Shown here piece after piece: positions 33,010 to 44,116 of a stretch of 64,000 bases of DNA (position 1 is its first letter; each line of letters opens with the position of its first letter). The translations under genes were made by a program, and so were the position numbers. The notes under the pieces are model-generated. The model had not been told where the DNA came from. It was given only the letters and a program-made list of their open reading frames with translations, and searched no databases. Location: the NCBI GenBank assembly GCA_009602735.1, contig WELA01013853.1, positions 443,404 through 507,403 of the forward strand, given 5' to 3'. The stretch is from Mesotaenium endlicherianum (lineage: Eukaryota > Streptophyta > Zygnematophyceae > Zygnematales > Mesotaeniaceae).

Positions 33010-33145
33010 GATCGGGCGTGCCAGATCTGCCACAGTCCTGGCCAGGAGGCCACGATGCTGCTCTGCGGCAGCTGCAACCTCGGCTTTTACATCAGCTGCC
33101 ACGACCTGCCGCAGGCCCGCGTGCCAGCTAAAGACTGGTTTTGAA
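33010..33145 (+). pseudogene. PHD finger at the integrase C-terminus
   Basis: The spacing ACQICHSPGQEATMLLCGSC, CNLGFYISCHDLP fits the C4-H-C3 layout of a PHD finger. The sister copy at 20700-20840 has it more fully (CSDCYEC). PHD fingers are known readers of histone H3 tails, so the module probably served target choice. Fossil. Confidence 0.8.
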
Positions 33146-33198
33146 ATGACTGCTGTGAGCTAGCCTTAGGCAACGTACACAGCCCATCAGCTGGAGGC

Positions 33199-33216
33199 TG
33201 AGAGCTGGGGGGGGAA
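33199..33216 (+). other. Polypurine tract of Met-PHD
   Basis: GAGAGCTGGGGGGGGAA directly precedes TGAAAACATTTGAG, the start of block B. A purine tract marks plus-strand priming in LTR elements and normally abuts the 3' repeat. Confidence 0.6.
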
Positions 33217-33218
33217 TG

Positions 33219-33350
33219 AAAACATTTGAGACTTGACTCCCTTTTTGGCTAAAATCCACATGTATTATAGACTTCATTGCAGCAAAGCCTGCTTGCTTAT
33301 GATGTGTTGCTTATACCTATGTTGCGCACTCGACCTCGTAACGCACGACA
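33219..33350 (+). repeat. Met-PHD repeat block B, inner copy
   Basis: It runs from AAACATTTGAGACTTGACTC to GTAACGCACGACA. It is a near-identical copy of 34365-34497. Two bases (AC) separate it from block A, giving GACA-AC-TGTC at the join. Confidence 0.88.
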
Positions 33351-33352
33351 AC

Positions 33353-34497
33353 TGTCATGATTTATTAAGTTGAGGTTCACGTACAATCCCGAGTTCCACT
33401 TGCGTGAACCATCAACCTAGGAAGACCAACTTTGCATTGACCTTTTGCATCTGTATGTTGACCCTTTCTAGATTTCCTAGTCACCAAAGTGTAGCGCGTC
33501 AAAGCATCTTCCGAATGGCACTGATTTTGCGTCATTTGGTCAAGTGTCGAGCGAGATATTTGCGATCTAGTCCGCGTCACCAACCGGCCCCAAGCGGAAC
33601 TTTCCCAAGGGCCAACTTGTAACTCAATGTCCCCAAAGGTGACATTGTTGGCTCTTTGTGATCCCAAAAATTGCTAGCTTTGTACGCACAAATCCGTGAG
33701 CCCCTTATACTACATAAGTCTTGCATTTCCATAGTATAAGTGCATCATTGAGGCTATAACCTGGTGACTGCATCACCTACCCCTAGAGGAAGCTTCCTCA
33801 AGTTCCAGATTCACTTTTGAGGCGCTATCTAGGTAGAATCACCGAAGGTAAGCTCCACCAATGAGAGACACATAGCATATTCTACGTGCTTTGCTTTGAT
33901 TGGTTTTAGTTATGCTTAGCCTATAGGAGCGCTAGTACATGCCATGTACACATTAGTGGACATAGGAGAGCCTCCTAGAGTGACTAAATGCATTGGATCC
34001 GCCGCATACCACGTCGGATTTCCAAGAGTATAAGTATTAGAGATGTCCCTAGAGAGACATCTTTTAGAAGTCCCATTATGCCAGGTGTAAGTAACAGAGA
34101 TTATCAGTAAAGATTACACTTTTATCTCTTGTGTTTTCAGGACCACTTAGTTACTCTCTTGTGAAGAGCAAGCCCTCCTGGCTTCCAGTCACTTGTAGAA
34201 CTTCACAAGTGGTGAGCAAAGTCTCAACTTAAACCCTTGCAGAGGACTACTCTTAAAGATCATGATGTGCTTCCAGTGATCTTCTGGGCCATACTTCATT
34301 AGTTGTATTCCTATCGATTTACAGTTTTAAGGTGCTCACTTTGGAGAGTACACACACCTTAATTAAAATATTTGAGACTTGACTCCCTTTTTGGCTATAA
34401 AGCCACATGTATTATAGACTTCATTGCAGCGAAGCGTGCTTGCTTATGATGTGTTGCTAATATTTATGTTGCGCTCTCGACCTCGTAACGCACGACA
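33353..34497 (+). repeat. Met-PHD blocks A and B, 3' copy (LTR-like unit)
   Basis: Block A (33353-34360) and block B (34365-34497) are joined as one 1145-bp unit with TGTC and GACA termini. A separate copy of this A-B unit stands alone at 55628-56787 inside satellite DNA, which fixes the unit's outer ends. Confidence 0.88.
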
Positions 34498-35379
34498 AAC
34501 ATCATCTATAGTGGGCGTCGCTCTTCAACACGAGCAACCGGTTGTGGCAAAGTGGGAGTGCAGGCAGATGCGTGTCATACGGCGTTGCAGCACATGAAGT
34601 GCGCTTCCAGTATCCCAAGCGGGACAATTTTGTATCATAGCATGTACATCCGCAACAGCTTGTGCCAAGCAGCTTGTACCATATTAATTAATAGAAATAC
34701 TTAGTCAATGATGACCGTGTACAATTCAATCGGGCGACAAAGCCTTTTACATTTATTGTCCAATACTAAGTGGGTAGTAAGTGTGCTATGTTTTGCCAAG
34801 TGGGCCGAGCTCAATATGAAGGCTGCACATCATACTCTTTGATGTTTCTTACGTGAGGCATCTCTACTCACAGTAATAAAAATGGTGTTTGTTGTTCCAC
34901 CACAAGATGTATGATTAAAGCATAGCTTTCCGCCCACTGTCTATCACCCGCCCCAGTAATTTGCAGGAGTTGCTCAAGCTCACGCTACGTGGAAGAATTA
35001 TATGCAAAGAACTAGAAGTACTACCTTCGGCCATGAGGCTTGGGTTTTCTTAATTCAGAGGAACTTGTTTAGCACACATACAATAGTTTGATGAAAGATA
35101 GTGCGTGAGCTTTCAGTATGAATAGCAAAACTTGATTGAAGTTCAGAATGCCTCTACTCAAGGCAAGAGTCTTCATAAATACATCTTAGTGCTTTACTGA
35201 ATCAGCGTCAATAGCTTCAATCTGCAAGATGTCTGATTGCTGTGAGACTGTAAAGAATGTATCTAAATAGTAGATCTAGCATGCTGATGTATACATTAAG
35301 TATACATCAATGGTAGAGATGATAACTGTATTACTAAGTCAACTGTGTGACACCAGACTAACTAAGGAGACAATGCTAA
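34498..35379. other. Spacer without gene
   Basis: AT-rich stretch without a coding signal. It contains a perfect inverted repeat at 35285-35309 (10-bp arms, TGATGTATAC and its complement, 5-base loop). It may include the 3' UTR of the gene that ends at 35380 on the minus strand. Confidence 0.45.
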
Positions 35380-37925
35380 CTACGCCAACCCAACCCTCTT
35401 GGCCAGCGCATATAGATCCGCATCTAATTGGCGAGGCTGAATGCGTTTGGATATGACCTCAGAAGAAGGGCGCCACGCTTCTACCCCTGTTGGGCGCACG
35501 TTCTCCTTTCCGTCCCCATTAGGCAAGGAATGACACCCAAGCCGGCCGATGCTGCCAACCAGAGGAAGTGTTGCAGGCAAGTGTCGAGCGTTGATGGCAG
35601 ACGACGACGGAGGCACAAGAGGACGCGGTGGAGCAACACAAGGTCTCTCCTCCACAAACGGCAGCTGATGAGTAGAACAAAGTTGAGGTCTACGGTGTGG
35701 GGCGACTTGTTCCGACGCTTCAGATGAAGCCCCCTCATCATTGTCAGACGTCTGCACAACTTAGACACACAAGTTAGAGTCGCTCTTATTGGCATATGGT
35801 AAGCAGACAGGCGAGAGAGAACACGAAGAGAGAGACAACCTGAAGGGGGCGGTTGGGCAATTCCAGTCCAAACTTCTTCATGGTAGGATATGCTTCGTAT
35901 TTGTCTGCATGCGTTGTAGAAAGGTGCAGAAGAAGGCCTTGCTGCAGTATCCCAATGCAGTGGTGTCAGAGAGGCGGTGTCTGCATGCAACTGGCAGAGC
36001 CGGATAGGTGGGCAATATCGTGCAGCTCGAAAGAGGAAGGGTCCAGATTCCAACAATATCTGACCTGCTTGGGCAAGTTCCGCTTTAGCTCCTCCTTAAG
36101 TTGTTTGAGCTCAAGGTCAATGCAGATGACAACGTTGTCAATCATGGGTGCAATGACCTCTGCCAAGTCCCTGTGCAAATATCCCATGAGTCGACCAATC
36201 TCACTGCAAACGAGAATGGTGTTGGGATCGTCTGCATGGAGCGGGGCTCTCACCGCAAATATTTCCCGCGGTTGTGAGATAACACAAAGACATGTAGGTG
36301 GAAAAGTGGAGAGGGGCGGCAAGGTGGGGGGGGNNNNNNNNNNNNNNNNNNNNNNNNNNNNNNNNNNNNNNNNNNNNNNNNNNNNNNNNNNNNNNNNNNN
36401 NNNNNNNNNNNNNNNNNNNNNNNNNNNNNNNNNNNNNNNNNNNNNNNNNNNNNNNNNNNNNNNNNNNNNNNNNNNNNNNNNNNNNNNNNNNNNNNNNNNN
36501 NNNNNNNNNNNNNNNNNNNNNNNNNNNNNNNNNNNNNNNNNNNNNNNNNNNNNNNNNNNNNNNNNNNNNNNNNNNNNNNNNNNNNNNNNNNNNNNNNNNN
36601 NNNNNNNNNNNNNNNNNNNNNNNNNNNNNNNNNNNNNNNNNNNNNNNNNNNNNNNNNNNNNNNNNNNNNNNNNNNNNNNNNNNNNNNNNNNNNNNNNNNN
36701 NNNNNNNNNNNNNNNNNNNNNNNNNNNNNNNNNNNNNNNNNNNNNNNNNNNNNNNNNNNNNNNNNNNNNNNNNNNNNNNNNNNNNNNNNNNNNNNNNNNN
36801 NNNNNNNNNNNNNNNNNNNNNNNNNNNNNNNNNNNNNNNNNNNNNNNNNNNNNNNNNNNNNNNNNNNNNNNNNNNNNNNNNNNNNNNNNNNNNNNNNNNN
36901 NNNNNNNNNNNNNNNNNNNNNNNNNNNNNNNNNNNNNNNNNNNNNNNNNNNNNNNNNNNNNNNNNNNNNNNNNNNNNNNNNNNNNNNNNNNNNNNNNNNN
37001 NNNNNNNNNNNNNNNNNNNNNNNNNNNNNNNNNNNNNNNNNNNNNNNNNNNNNNNNNNNNNNNNNNNNNNNNNNNNNNNNNNGGCAAGGTGGGGGGGGGT
37101 GGGGGGGGGAGGGTCCATTGAAGCACACTATGTGCAAGTACACTGGCTGTCTGAAGCTCATAATATAATGTAGCACAAAGTTGTACGTGGCTCACCTCGT
37201 CTTCCTTGTAATCCTGCAGATAGAAGTGTATTTCCCTGATTTCGGTGTCCAAGCTGCCCACGAGGACACAGAACAACGTCTTGTCGCGACGTTGCCTACC
37301 GTTTACATGTGCTCCTCCCCCTTGAACAAGCGCAAACAGAGCACAACAAACTTTGGAGGTTGGTGTGTTGTAAATGAGGCCAGAAGTAAAGAGCAGATGA
37401 ATGTAATGACATGCATGTACTCATCACATACAGACTCATACCTACAAGGCAGTCAACAGTCGTGCCTCCCAAGGCACCCTCGCCTCCCACAGGTTGAGGT
37501 GAGGCAGCTTTCAACACACATCCTGCAGAACCCCCACTCTCTTCAGCTTCCACGTGATCGTCCTCACTATCCGCAATGATGTCCGATATGAAATCACGCT
37601 GCTGTACCAAGTGGGACAAAGAAGCCTTTATCTGCTATGCTTGCTTCTCGTTCACTCTCTTCAAATTAGTCTTCTCTAGTAGCAAGGAAGACACTTCCTG
37701 TCGCCACTCCGTGATCAATTGCTCGTCTTCTTTGAGATGTTGAGCAACATCATCTCGGACGTGGAGCAGCACATCTTTGAGGGAATCTCTCTCTTTCATA
37801 ACAGCGCCCCTCTCTTCCACTACAAGTCCAAGCTTATTGTGCACTAACCTGCGAAGGCGCTTTGTGTCCACAAGGACGACCTCCGCGCGGGCGCAGAAGA
37901 CGTCCAGCAGAGAACGAAGAGACAT
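35380..37925 (-). CDS. Multi-exon coiled-coil protein, unknown function
   Basis: Visible exons on the minus strand: 37925-37442, 37320-37196, 36231-36065 and 35751-35380. Each is bounded by GT or AG where expected. Exon 1 starts MSLRSLLDVFCARAEVVLVD and is a charged alpha-helical coiled coil to about residue 110, then acidic (DSEDDHVEAEESGG). Exon 36231-36065 gives GRLMGYLHRDLAEVIAPMID and another coil ending KEELKRNLPKQ. The last exon is Pro-rich and ends LDADLYALAKRVGLA. Exon 37320-37196 ends in phase 0 while 36231-36065 needs one leftover base, so at least one exon must lie in the N gap. An in-frame TAG stands at 37637-37635 in exon 1 although the frame stays good on both sides. That could be a mutation, an assembly error or a sign that the gene is decaying. 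I do not recognise the family. Confidence 0.5.
36334..37082. other. Assembly gap, 749 N
   Basis: Both edges carry the same G-rich text: GGCAAGGT followed by eight G on the left and nine G on the right. The gap lies inside the coiled-coil gene. Any reading frame drawn across it is meaningless. Confidence 0.98.
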
Positions 37926-38887
37926 GGTAAGCGCAAGAAAAAGTGAGTGTGAAAAGTAAGAAAAATTCAGGAAAAAGGCATGGGAAAGCATGGTAATGAA
38001 GAGTGAAGTGAAGGTGAGGGAAGCTCGTGCACGTGACAGTGCTCGGTGGCAGTGACAGTTGTTGGTCCGGAATTGAACGCCGTACGACGTTTTTTTATGG
38101 GAACGTAGTATTCTATACAAGGTGGAAAGGTAGAGAGCACTTTCAGCAGTGGGTTGATTATTGGGTCGAGGTCCAAATCTTGAGAGTACGGAAGTGGACC
38201 CTATGCCACGATTTTGAAAACTGACCCAGTGGATGTAGTAAAGAATATTGCTTTGTTGGTGTCCCTCAATACGTGGGCTTTTAGTCTCACTTTGCTGCAC
38301 TCAAAAATGTGTTTTGTGATTGACAGGGAGCCATAATGAAGATGGCAAAGAAGGGAGATGATAGGCGTGCAGCTAATGACGATACATAATTGGATCGACT
38401 AAATGCTTTAAAGCATACAAAGAGCAAAGAATAAGCCAGTGTGAACGAACCAACACGCGGCTTATGCATGTGCGCGGATGATGTGGTGTGCATGATTACA
38501 TCGCAGGCATGTATGATCCTCAGGTGTGTATGATGAGGACACCATGTTTGGAAAGTATAGAAAAACTAGCAAGCACTTAGCACATCACGTGAAATAGGAA
38601 ACGTGGTTTTGATTGCTGCTTTCTCTCGTGCCAACAATTACAACACCAGCAGTGGGCACCGCGTAAACGATTCATGAGCGGGGCATGATTGCAAAGAACA
38701 TACTCTTAAAGTGGAGTCATAGAGTGACACATTGACCACACAGAGATGATACAACATTCAAGAGCACCACCTTACCGGTGTTAAACCTGCATTTCCAAGG
38801 AGGCTCCCAGTGTGTGAAATGCTATTCACGTGCAGGGTGCCTACACAGACAATCTAAACTATTGATTGGCTATTTAATGGCGAGCAG
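37926..38887. other. Spacer and likely promoter side of the coiled-coil gene
   Basis: No coding domain was found. The stretch just upstream of the ATG at 37925 on the minus strand would hold the gene's 5' UTR; no clear TATA box was assigned. Confidence 0.4.
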
Positions 38888-40560
38888 TCAATGGCCCCCG
38901 TGGGCACTACCCAAAACTCTCCATAGCTGCCTAGCGTAACCATCTGTGAGCCTCCTGCATGTGGCCTCAGCGTAGCTAGCGTAACAATGAAACCACTGGC
39001 CCTCGCGGTTGCAAGTGCAGCGGATGTGCACAGCATCGAGAGGCGGCAAATCCAACAAAACAGCAACTAGCGGGAGCATGTAACAGGTGCCCAGCTTTAA
39101 GACCTTTACGCTTCGCAATGCAGGGCGGACATCCCACAAATGACAGGGAGTCACTGCCTGATCCCACTCGGGAGGAACAGCCCCCCAGAAATTCAAAGAT
39201 AGAGTGGTGAGGCCCGTTAGTAACTCCAAGCGCGGCCACACCACACCCGGCTGCACCGTCATGATGAGCACTCGCAGGTTGGGGGTGACGGCAAATATGT
39301 CTGGTCTCGCACTCGTGGTGGGGATGATATCCAATGTGTGCAGGGAAAGCAAGGGCTCTTCAACCCTGGACAGTGTTCCTTCTATCCTCAGCTCTTGGAG
39401 GGTGGCCCTTGCACTCTCGGAAAGTGCCTCCACAGGGGCTCCAGAAGGGGGGATTACCGCGAAAGTGTGTGGTGGCAGAGGGCCTACGTCAAGAGACGTG
39501 AGCCCCGACATTTTGCTGATGATGTTCAGACCCCCGATGGAGTCGTCCAGGAACTGTGTGAAAGTCAGGCAACAACAATGGTCAGAATATGGACGTGTGG
39601 CAATGAGCACAGTGTGTGAAAAGACATGCCTCAACATATCACGCACTGAGCCAGGGGTTCCCCAAACCCCAAATCATAGGCCCAAATCACGAGGTACGTA
39701 GAGCAGCACACACCTTCAGCCCATGTATCAGCAGCTTCTCCAGCATGTTCATGTTTCTTATTGACTCTGACATGACATCCCATGTGACATTGCCATTCTT
39801 CACCTCCAAGGTTTCTGAATGCCTTGCAGGTACGTAGATGGTGCGGTTAGGGCAGCTGAAGATGGTTTGTGCGAGTCTTGAAGTGCTCCAGTATAGGAAG
39901 CTTCACGGCTGTGCGCACCACTCGCACCTGGTACCACTGATTGGGCTCTGGATCTATTCCACAAGTGTCCCAAGTAAACCTCTGCGAGGACTTTTGTCAT
40001 TTGAGGTTAAACGCATGTAGAACATGCGGCAGAGGCCTCTCCCACGGACGTGATGTGGGATCTGTCGACTGAAAAAGTGTGGGGGCAAGACGTGTGGTTG
40101 CAGGAGGAAGCGATTTGATCTCTAAACACAATTTTTCCAGGTTTGTCTTGGATGCTACAAATTTCTGTGCATGGTACAGGACTTCCTGAGATGGAGACAG
40201 GACTAGGTGTACGGAGGTGACAAGCGAGAAGTCAGAACCCAGAGATGCTAAGAATGACGCCATGTGTATGCTGGGTAGTTGAATCCGAACAGTGACTCTA
40301 CATATGTTTGGCACCCTGCGAAGCTGATCCAATATTGAGTCTGCTCTGGAGCGATTGTGACACACCATGGTGGTTTGAGTGAATGTGGAGAAAACAAGTC
40401 GCCTCCATTGCCTGCAGACCTCGCTAAGTTTGCCAGCCTCCTCTCTGGCAGAAGAGATCGTGGAAGACCTCAGCTTTCCCCGTGTCAAGAACGTAAGCCT
40501 GAGAATGCTAAGAACAGTACCTTCTTCTAGAGTACCAAAGCGGTCTTCATGAGAACCCAT
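38888..40560 (-). pseudogene. F-box/LRR-like gene, copy 1, decayed
   Basis: Two exons: 40560-39713 and 39553-38888, joined in phase 0 across a GT-AG intron. The start is ATG at 40560 (MGSHEDRFGTLEEGTVLSIL), a weak F-box-like beginning with CRQWRRLVFSTFTQ after it. The rest is a leucine-rich series (MSGLTSLDVGPLPPHT, LQELRIEG, LRVLIMTVQPG, LTGLTTLSLNFWG). Exon 2 is open for 221 residues and ends RVLGSAHGGH then TGA. Exon 1 has an in-frame TGA at 39999-39997, a TAA at 39849-39847 and a frameshift near 39800-39830, judged against the paralogue at 41334. The gene therefore looks like a pseudogene whose second exon has stayed clean. F-box proteins with LRRs act in ubiquitin ligases; that role is inferred only from the weak family likeness. 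Confidence 0.55.
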
Positions 40561-41333
40561 AGACACCGATTTAACTGTGAATTGCAACAGTAGTGACAGT
40601 TGGAGGAATTGATTAAGAGATAATGCAAAAAGTACAAGGCACAGAGGACTACGGTCGGACCAGGGGACTATTCCTCCATTTCCAAAATACGAGTCACTCC
40701 AAACTGCAAAAGGCAGCCCCTCAAGACTACGCCCTTGAGAATTTGTTTGAGGTGAAAGATTTGAACTGAACTATTGTTGTGGCGGGGATGAGGAGCAAAA
40801 TTGTGAGGTTATAATCTTCAAAGGAGTGTGCTACAATTTAGAGCGGCAGCACAATAAAGCTAATGAAGGATTGATAGGCACATGAACAGAGGAAAAAGGT
40901 TCTTAGGAGCAGTGTTGAGAGACAGGTGTTGAGCAACAAGTGTGAGGGACGAATGGCACACCCAGGCGAAGAGTTGCCGGAGTAGGTTTGAGGCGCGTAC
41001 GTCAATATTGCGTGCATTCAGGTTTAAAGCTCATGAAACGGCTTTGAAGTCAATGGGTTGACACGCTTTGGGTCGGTTGATACGTCATAGTCATGTACTT
41101 TTGGTACACGTCAACACGTGCTCCCTGTCATACACGGTGGAAGCACGCATTTAATTGCTTTTGAAATTAAAACGCCGTTAAAGCACGTCAGGCGCAGACA
41201 GGCACGTGAGAAATACATGGCATGAGATGATATCGTACACACAGAGAGGTGGTATAAGTTTGTATTTGCGCTTGTTTAATGGGTCTCAGGGGTCAACTTC
41301 CCTTGTTACCTCCTCTCATTCCCAGTAGTATCC
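40561..41333. promoter_or_regulatory. Shared intergenic region between divergent F-box-like copies
   Basis: These 773 bases separate two head-to-head paralogues and would serve as a bidirectional promoter. A TATA-like GTATAAGT lies near 41251, about 80 bases before the plus-strand ATG. Nothing else was recognised. Confidence 0.35.
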
Positions 41334-42980
41334 ATGGATGCCCCTCGGGTCACCTTTGGCAGTCTCTCGGAAGATGTGGTGTGCTGGATCCTTACTCTTT
41401 GTTCCGATAAGAAGGCAGACGATTACTATCCATACCCAGTTGAGGCCCGGCCTTATGTGCTGGAATTAGTGTGCAAGAGGTGGAGGAAGCATGCATTCTC
41501 AATTTTCACACAACCAAAAATGCGCTTTTACGGGCAATCGAGAGCTGACACCGCTTGGAACCAGCTTTGTATGATGCCAAATATCTCCAAAATGAAATTA
41601 ATCCTGGAAGAAAATACCGCAGAGGTGAAAATATTCATGTCTGATCTTGCTCAACACTTCCCTCTGGTGACCACCATACAACTAGTTCTGTATGGGGGTC
41701 TGAAAATGCTGAAGTGTGTTTCCACGTTCCTATCTCCTGGGAGTAAGCTGCAGGCACTGGGGTTAGACTTCAGACTTGCAACTTATGCCCACCACGAGCA
41801 TAACTCACACGCAATGAAGATACTTATAGAGGATGAGCTAAAAGACATGGATCTCAGCTCCCACAAGTCCCTAAAAAGGGTGACGTGGAAGATGGATGCT
41901 TATCCAATACGCACTGCCACTCTTGGTCCTGAGCTGCCAATGACCTCCTCTTCAGAGAAGCTCGCAAACCTGGAGCAGTTGTGCATTGTAACACACGACA
42001 ACCAGGTGCCCTTACCAGCTAAGCTAGCTAGCTGCAAAACGTTCAAATACCTGAAGATGTTACGCGGCGGGGTGATGACAGCTAACGATGCGACAGCATC
42101 CACTGCAAACATGACACATTTGAGTGTATTGAAGCTACGTGGACTGAAGGTGGGTGTGTTGCTCCTTCGCCTGCATCTTCGTACATGGTGATCACGCATC
42201 TGCAGCATTTTGGCAACAAAGCCCATGGGATCTTATGTAACATTGCTTTTTTGGTGTGCTTGCTTGGCAGTTTGCAGACGACACCAACAGGGGCTTGAAA
42301 ATCTTGAGCAAATGACGGCACTTACATCTCTCGACGTGGGCCCAGGGTCACAATATGGGCTGGTATCTGCACCCCCTAATGCAACCCACGTGGAGACCCT
42401 GCCAGAAGCTCCAAGGGCATCCCTGCAAAAGCTGAGGATGGCAGGGGCACTCTCCGGAGTCCATGGGAAGATGACTAGGTTTTACAGCCTGGACATCTTT
42501 CTCACGGCGCAAGTGAACGCAAACATATTTTAGAGAACCCCAAACCTGCAACCGTTGAAGATGCAAATGGGGCCAGGAATAGTGTGGCCTCACCTTCATT
42601 TCCTCAGGTGCCTGACAACATTGACTATCTCATGGCGGGTAGATGATGAGGCCCGGTGGGACAATGAGATAGAGACTAGTCCACAGTGGCACGTCAGTAG
42701 GGCACCAAGAAGTGTGGAGGTCATAAAGCTAGGAACTTGTTTTATGCTAAACAAAATATATGGTCTAATGCAATTGCGGCAGCCCGTCAAGGTGCACCTC
42801 TGCTGCGACTGCCAAGGTGAAACAGAGTAACATACTTCTTATGCTGAGTATAGGGATGCTCCATGCCGCAGGCTCGCCGACAATGATGCTCGTTCCTTAT
42901 TCAGGCATATTTGGAGGGATGCTAAGACTGCCGTGTCAACAAAAATATCATCGTACGCACACTATGACGTAACTTATTGA
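41334..42980 (+). pseudogene. F-box/LRR-like gene, copy 2, decayed
   Basis: Exon 1 (41334-42149) is open for 272 codons from MDAPRVTFGSLSEDVVCWIL through CKRWRKHAFSIFTQPKMRFY and a leucine-rich series to VLKLRGLK. It is spliced at AAG/GTGGGT. Exon 2 (42271-42980) begins FADDTNRGLKIL after TTGGCAG and aligns with exon 2 of copy 1 (shared LTSLDVGP, VIKLGTC and CRRLADNDAR). In exon 2 one base is missing near 42314 relative to copy 1, TAG occurs at 42531-42533 and TAA at 42828-42830. So exon 1 is intact here and exon 2 is decayed, the reverse of copy 1. The N-terminal F-box likeness (LSEDVVCWIL) is moderate. Confidence 0.55.
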
Positions 42981-44116
42981 AGGATTGAGTAGTGCACGCA
43001 GGAAGCAACTCCTTGTAAGCTACTTCAGGTATCAAAAGATTATTATCTTTGCACCTTTTCTAGAAGCAATGAAGATGTATCTATGAGGCGTGTAGAGTGG
43101 TGATTGTTCAATGGGTGCTCCGCCCAAATGTAGCATGCAAAGAAACGTGTATCGCATTAATAATTTTGTTGATCCATATTTGGCTGAAAGCACAACGCAA
43201 ATGGTTCCTTTGAATGTAGGTAACACATTTTGTGGGTGAAGGACCTGTTCAGAGGTACACAGAACAGGATTTACACACAATGTATGGAGCGCAAGTATCC
43301 CAATAACTAGTGACTGCCAACAAAAAAATGATATGAAAAGGAAACATAATATTATGAATTGGCCTGTCAATACGTATGCTATGGGTACAATACACATATC
43401 CTTGCAGTGTCATATCAGGTAAAATGAATATAAGTGGTAACTTTGCCTTCAGGGTTTGCTTGAGAGACTTTGCCAAACTGCCCGCCTGCAGCCTGAGCAC
43501 AATAAGAATCCTCATAAGCCATGCAAGGAAGCTAAAGTAACCCAAGTTGATTTGAGCCTGTTTCCCAATGCCATGCCTGCATCGGGCATGATCATCACAA
43601 TCCTAGCATTTGCATTCACATACACCACCCACACAGGATGAGTCATGTGAAAGGCAAATGCAGGTCCACACACAAGTGAATAAAATAACAGGGAGTGCAA
43701 GCGTGAAAGTAATATCTGTAATAGGTTTGTTACTCGCAAGACTCAGGTTGATAAGGATTCGTAACCTCACTACACCAAGCCTCAGGTGTGGAAAGCTGCA
43801 CAAGGTGCTCAAAGGCGCAATATGAGTATACGCAAGAACAGAATGACAGCTACAAAGCAAAGAAAACAAAGAAAACACCCAAAAAGGCTGGACGATGTGC
43901 GTAAGACAAGCTGCAGGAAAAGCCATCACAAGGGTGGGATATTTACCTTTTTACTTGGGTCGGTCCGGCATGCCTCCATCGAGAGACAACCTGCGAGGGG
44001 GCTGGTGGCGAACGTGGTCCCCGACGTTGTTTGCTCCAGGTGCACCAGGCTGGAAATGGTTCAGCAAGAAGCATTTGTTGAGGCCCAGACCATGACAGTC
44101 TCACAGCTCCCAACCC
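42981..44116. other. Spacer without gene
   Basis: Several short frames exist on both strands but none has a domain or splice support. It may include the 3' UTR of the transposase gene on the minus strand. Confidence 0.4.

Larger units (their letters stand above)
22504..34497 (+). mobile_element. Ty3/gypsy-type fossil with DNA methyltransferase and PHD finger (family Met-PHD)
   Basis: The element spans about 12 kb. Order: repeat block A (22504-23513), gag with zinc knuckles, a long Ala/Pro/Gly-rich linker, aspartic protease, a C5 cytosine methyltransferase domain, reverse transcriptase, RNase H, integrase, PHD finger, purine tract, then blocks B (33219-33350), A (33353-34360) and B (34365-34497). 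Outer termini are TGTC and GACA. No target duplication is evident. RT and integrase are of gypsy type. The internal region is broken, with about a dozen interruptions, and the two A blocks differ at several percent of sites by eye, so it is not recent. Related pieces occur at 11163-11787, 20656-21985, 51966-55256 and 55628-56787. DNA-methyltransferase-bearing retrotransposons have been reported in dinoflagellates and charophyte algae (from memory). Confidence 0.85.

Noticed and set aside
22504-34497. DIRS/PAT-type (tyrosine recombinase) element
   Set aside because: The repeat layout fits, but the coding region has a DDE integrase and a gypsy-type RT. No tyrosine-recombinase motif was seen.
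36298-37173. Long reading frames spanning the N run
   Set aside because: They consist mostly of unknown bases, so they are artefacts of the gap.
37635-42830. Reassignment of TAG/TAA to glutamine, as in some ulvophyte algae
   Set aside because: In-frame TAG and TAA occur in host-like genes, but TGA and true frameshifts occur as well, and aligned paralogue residues are not Gln. Ordinary decay explains them better.
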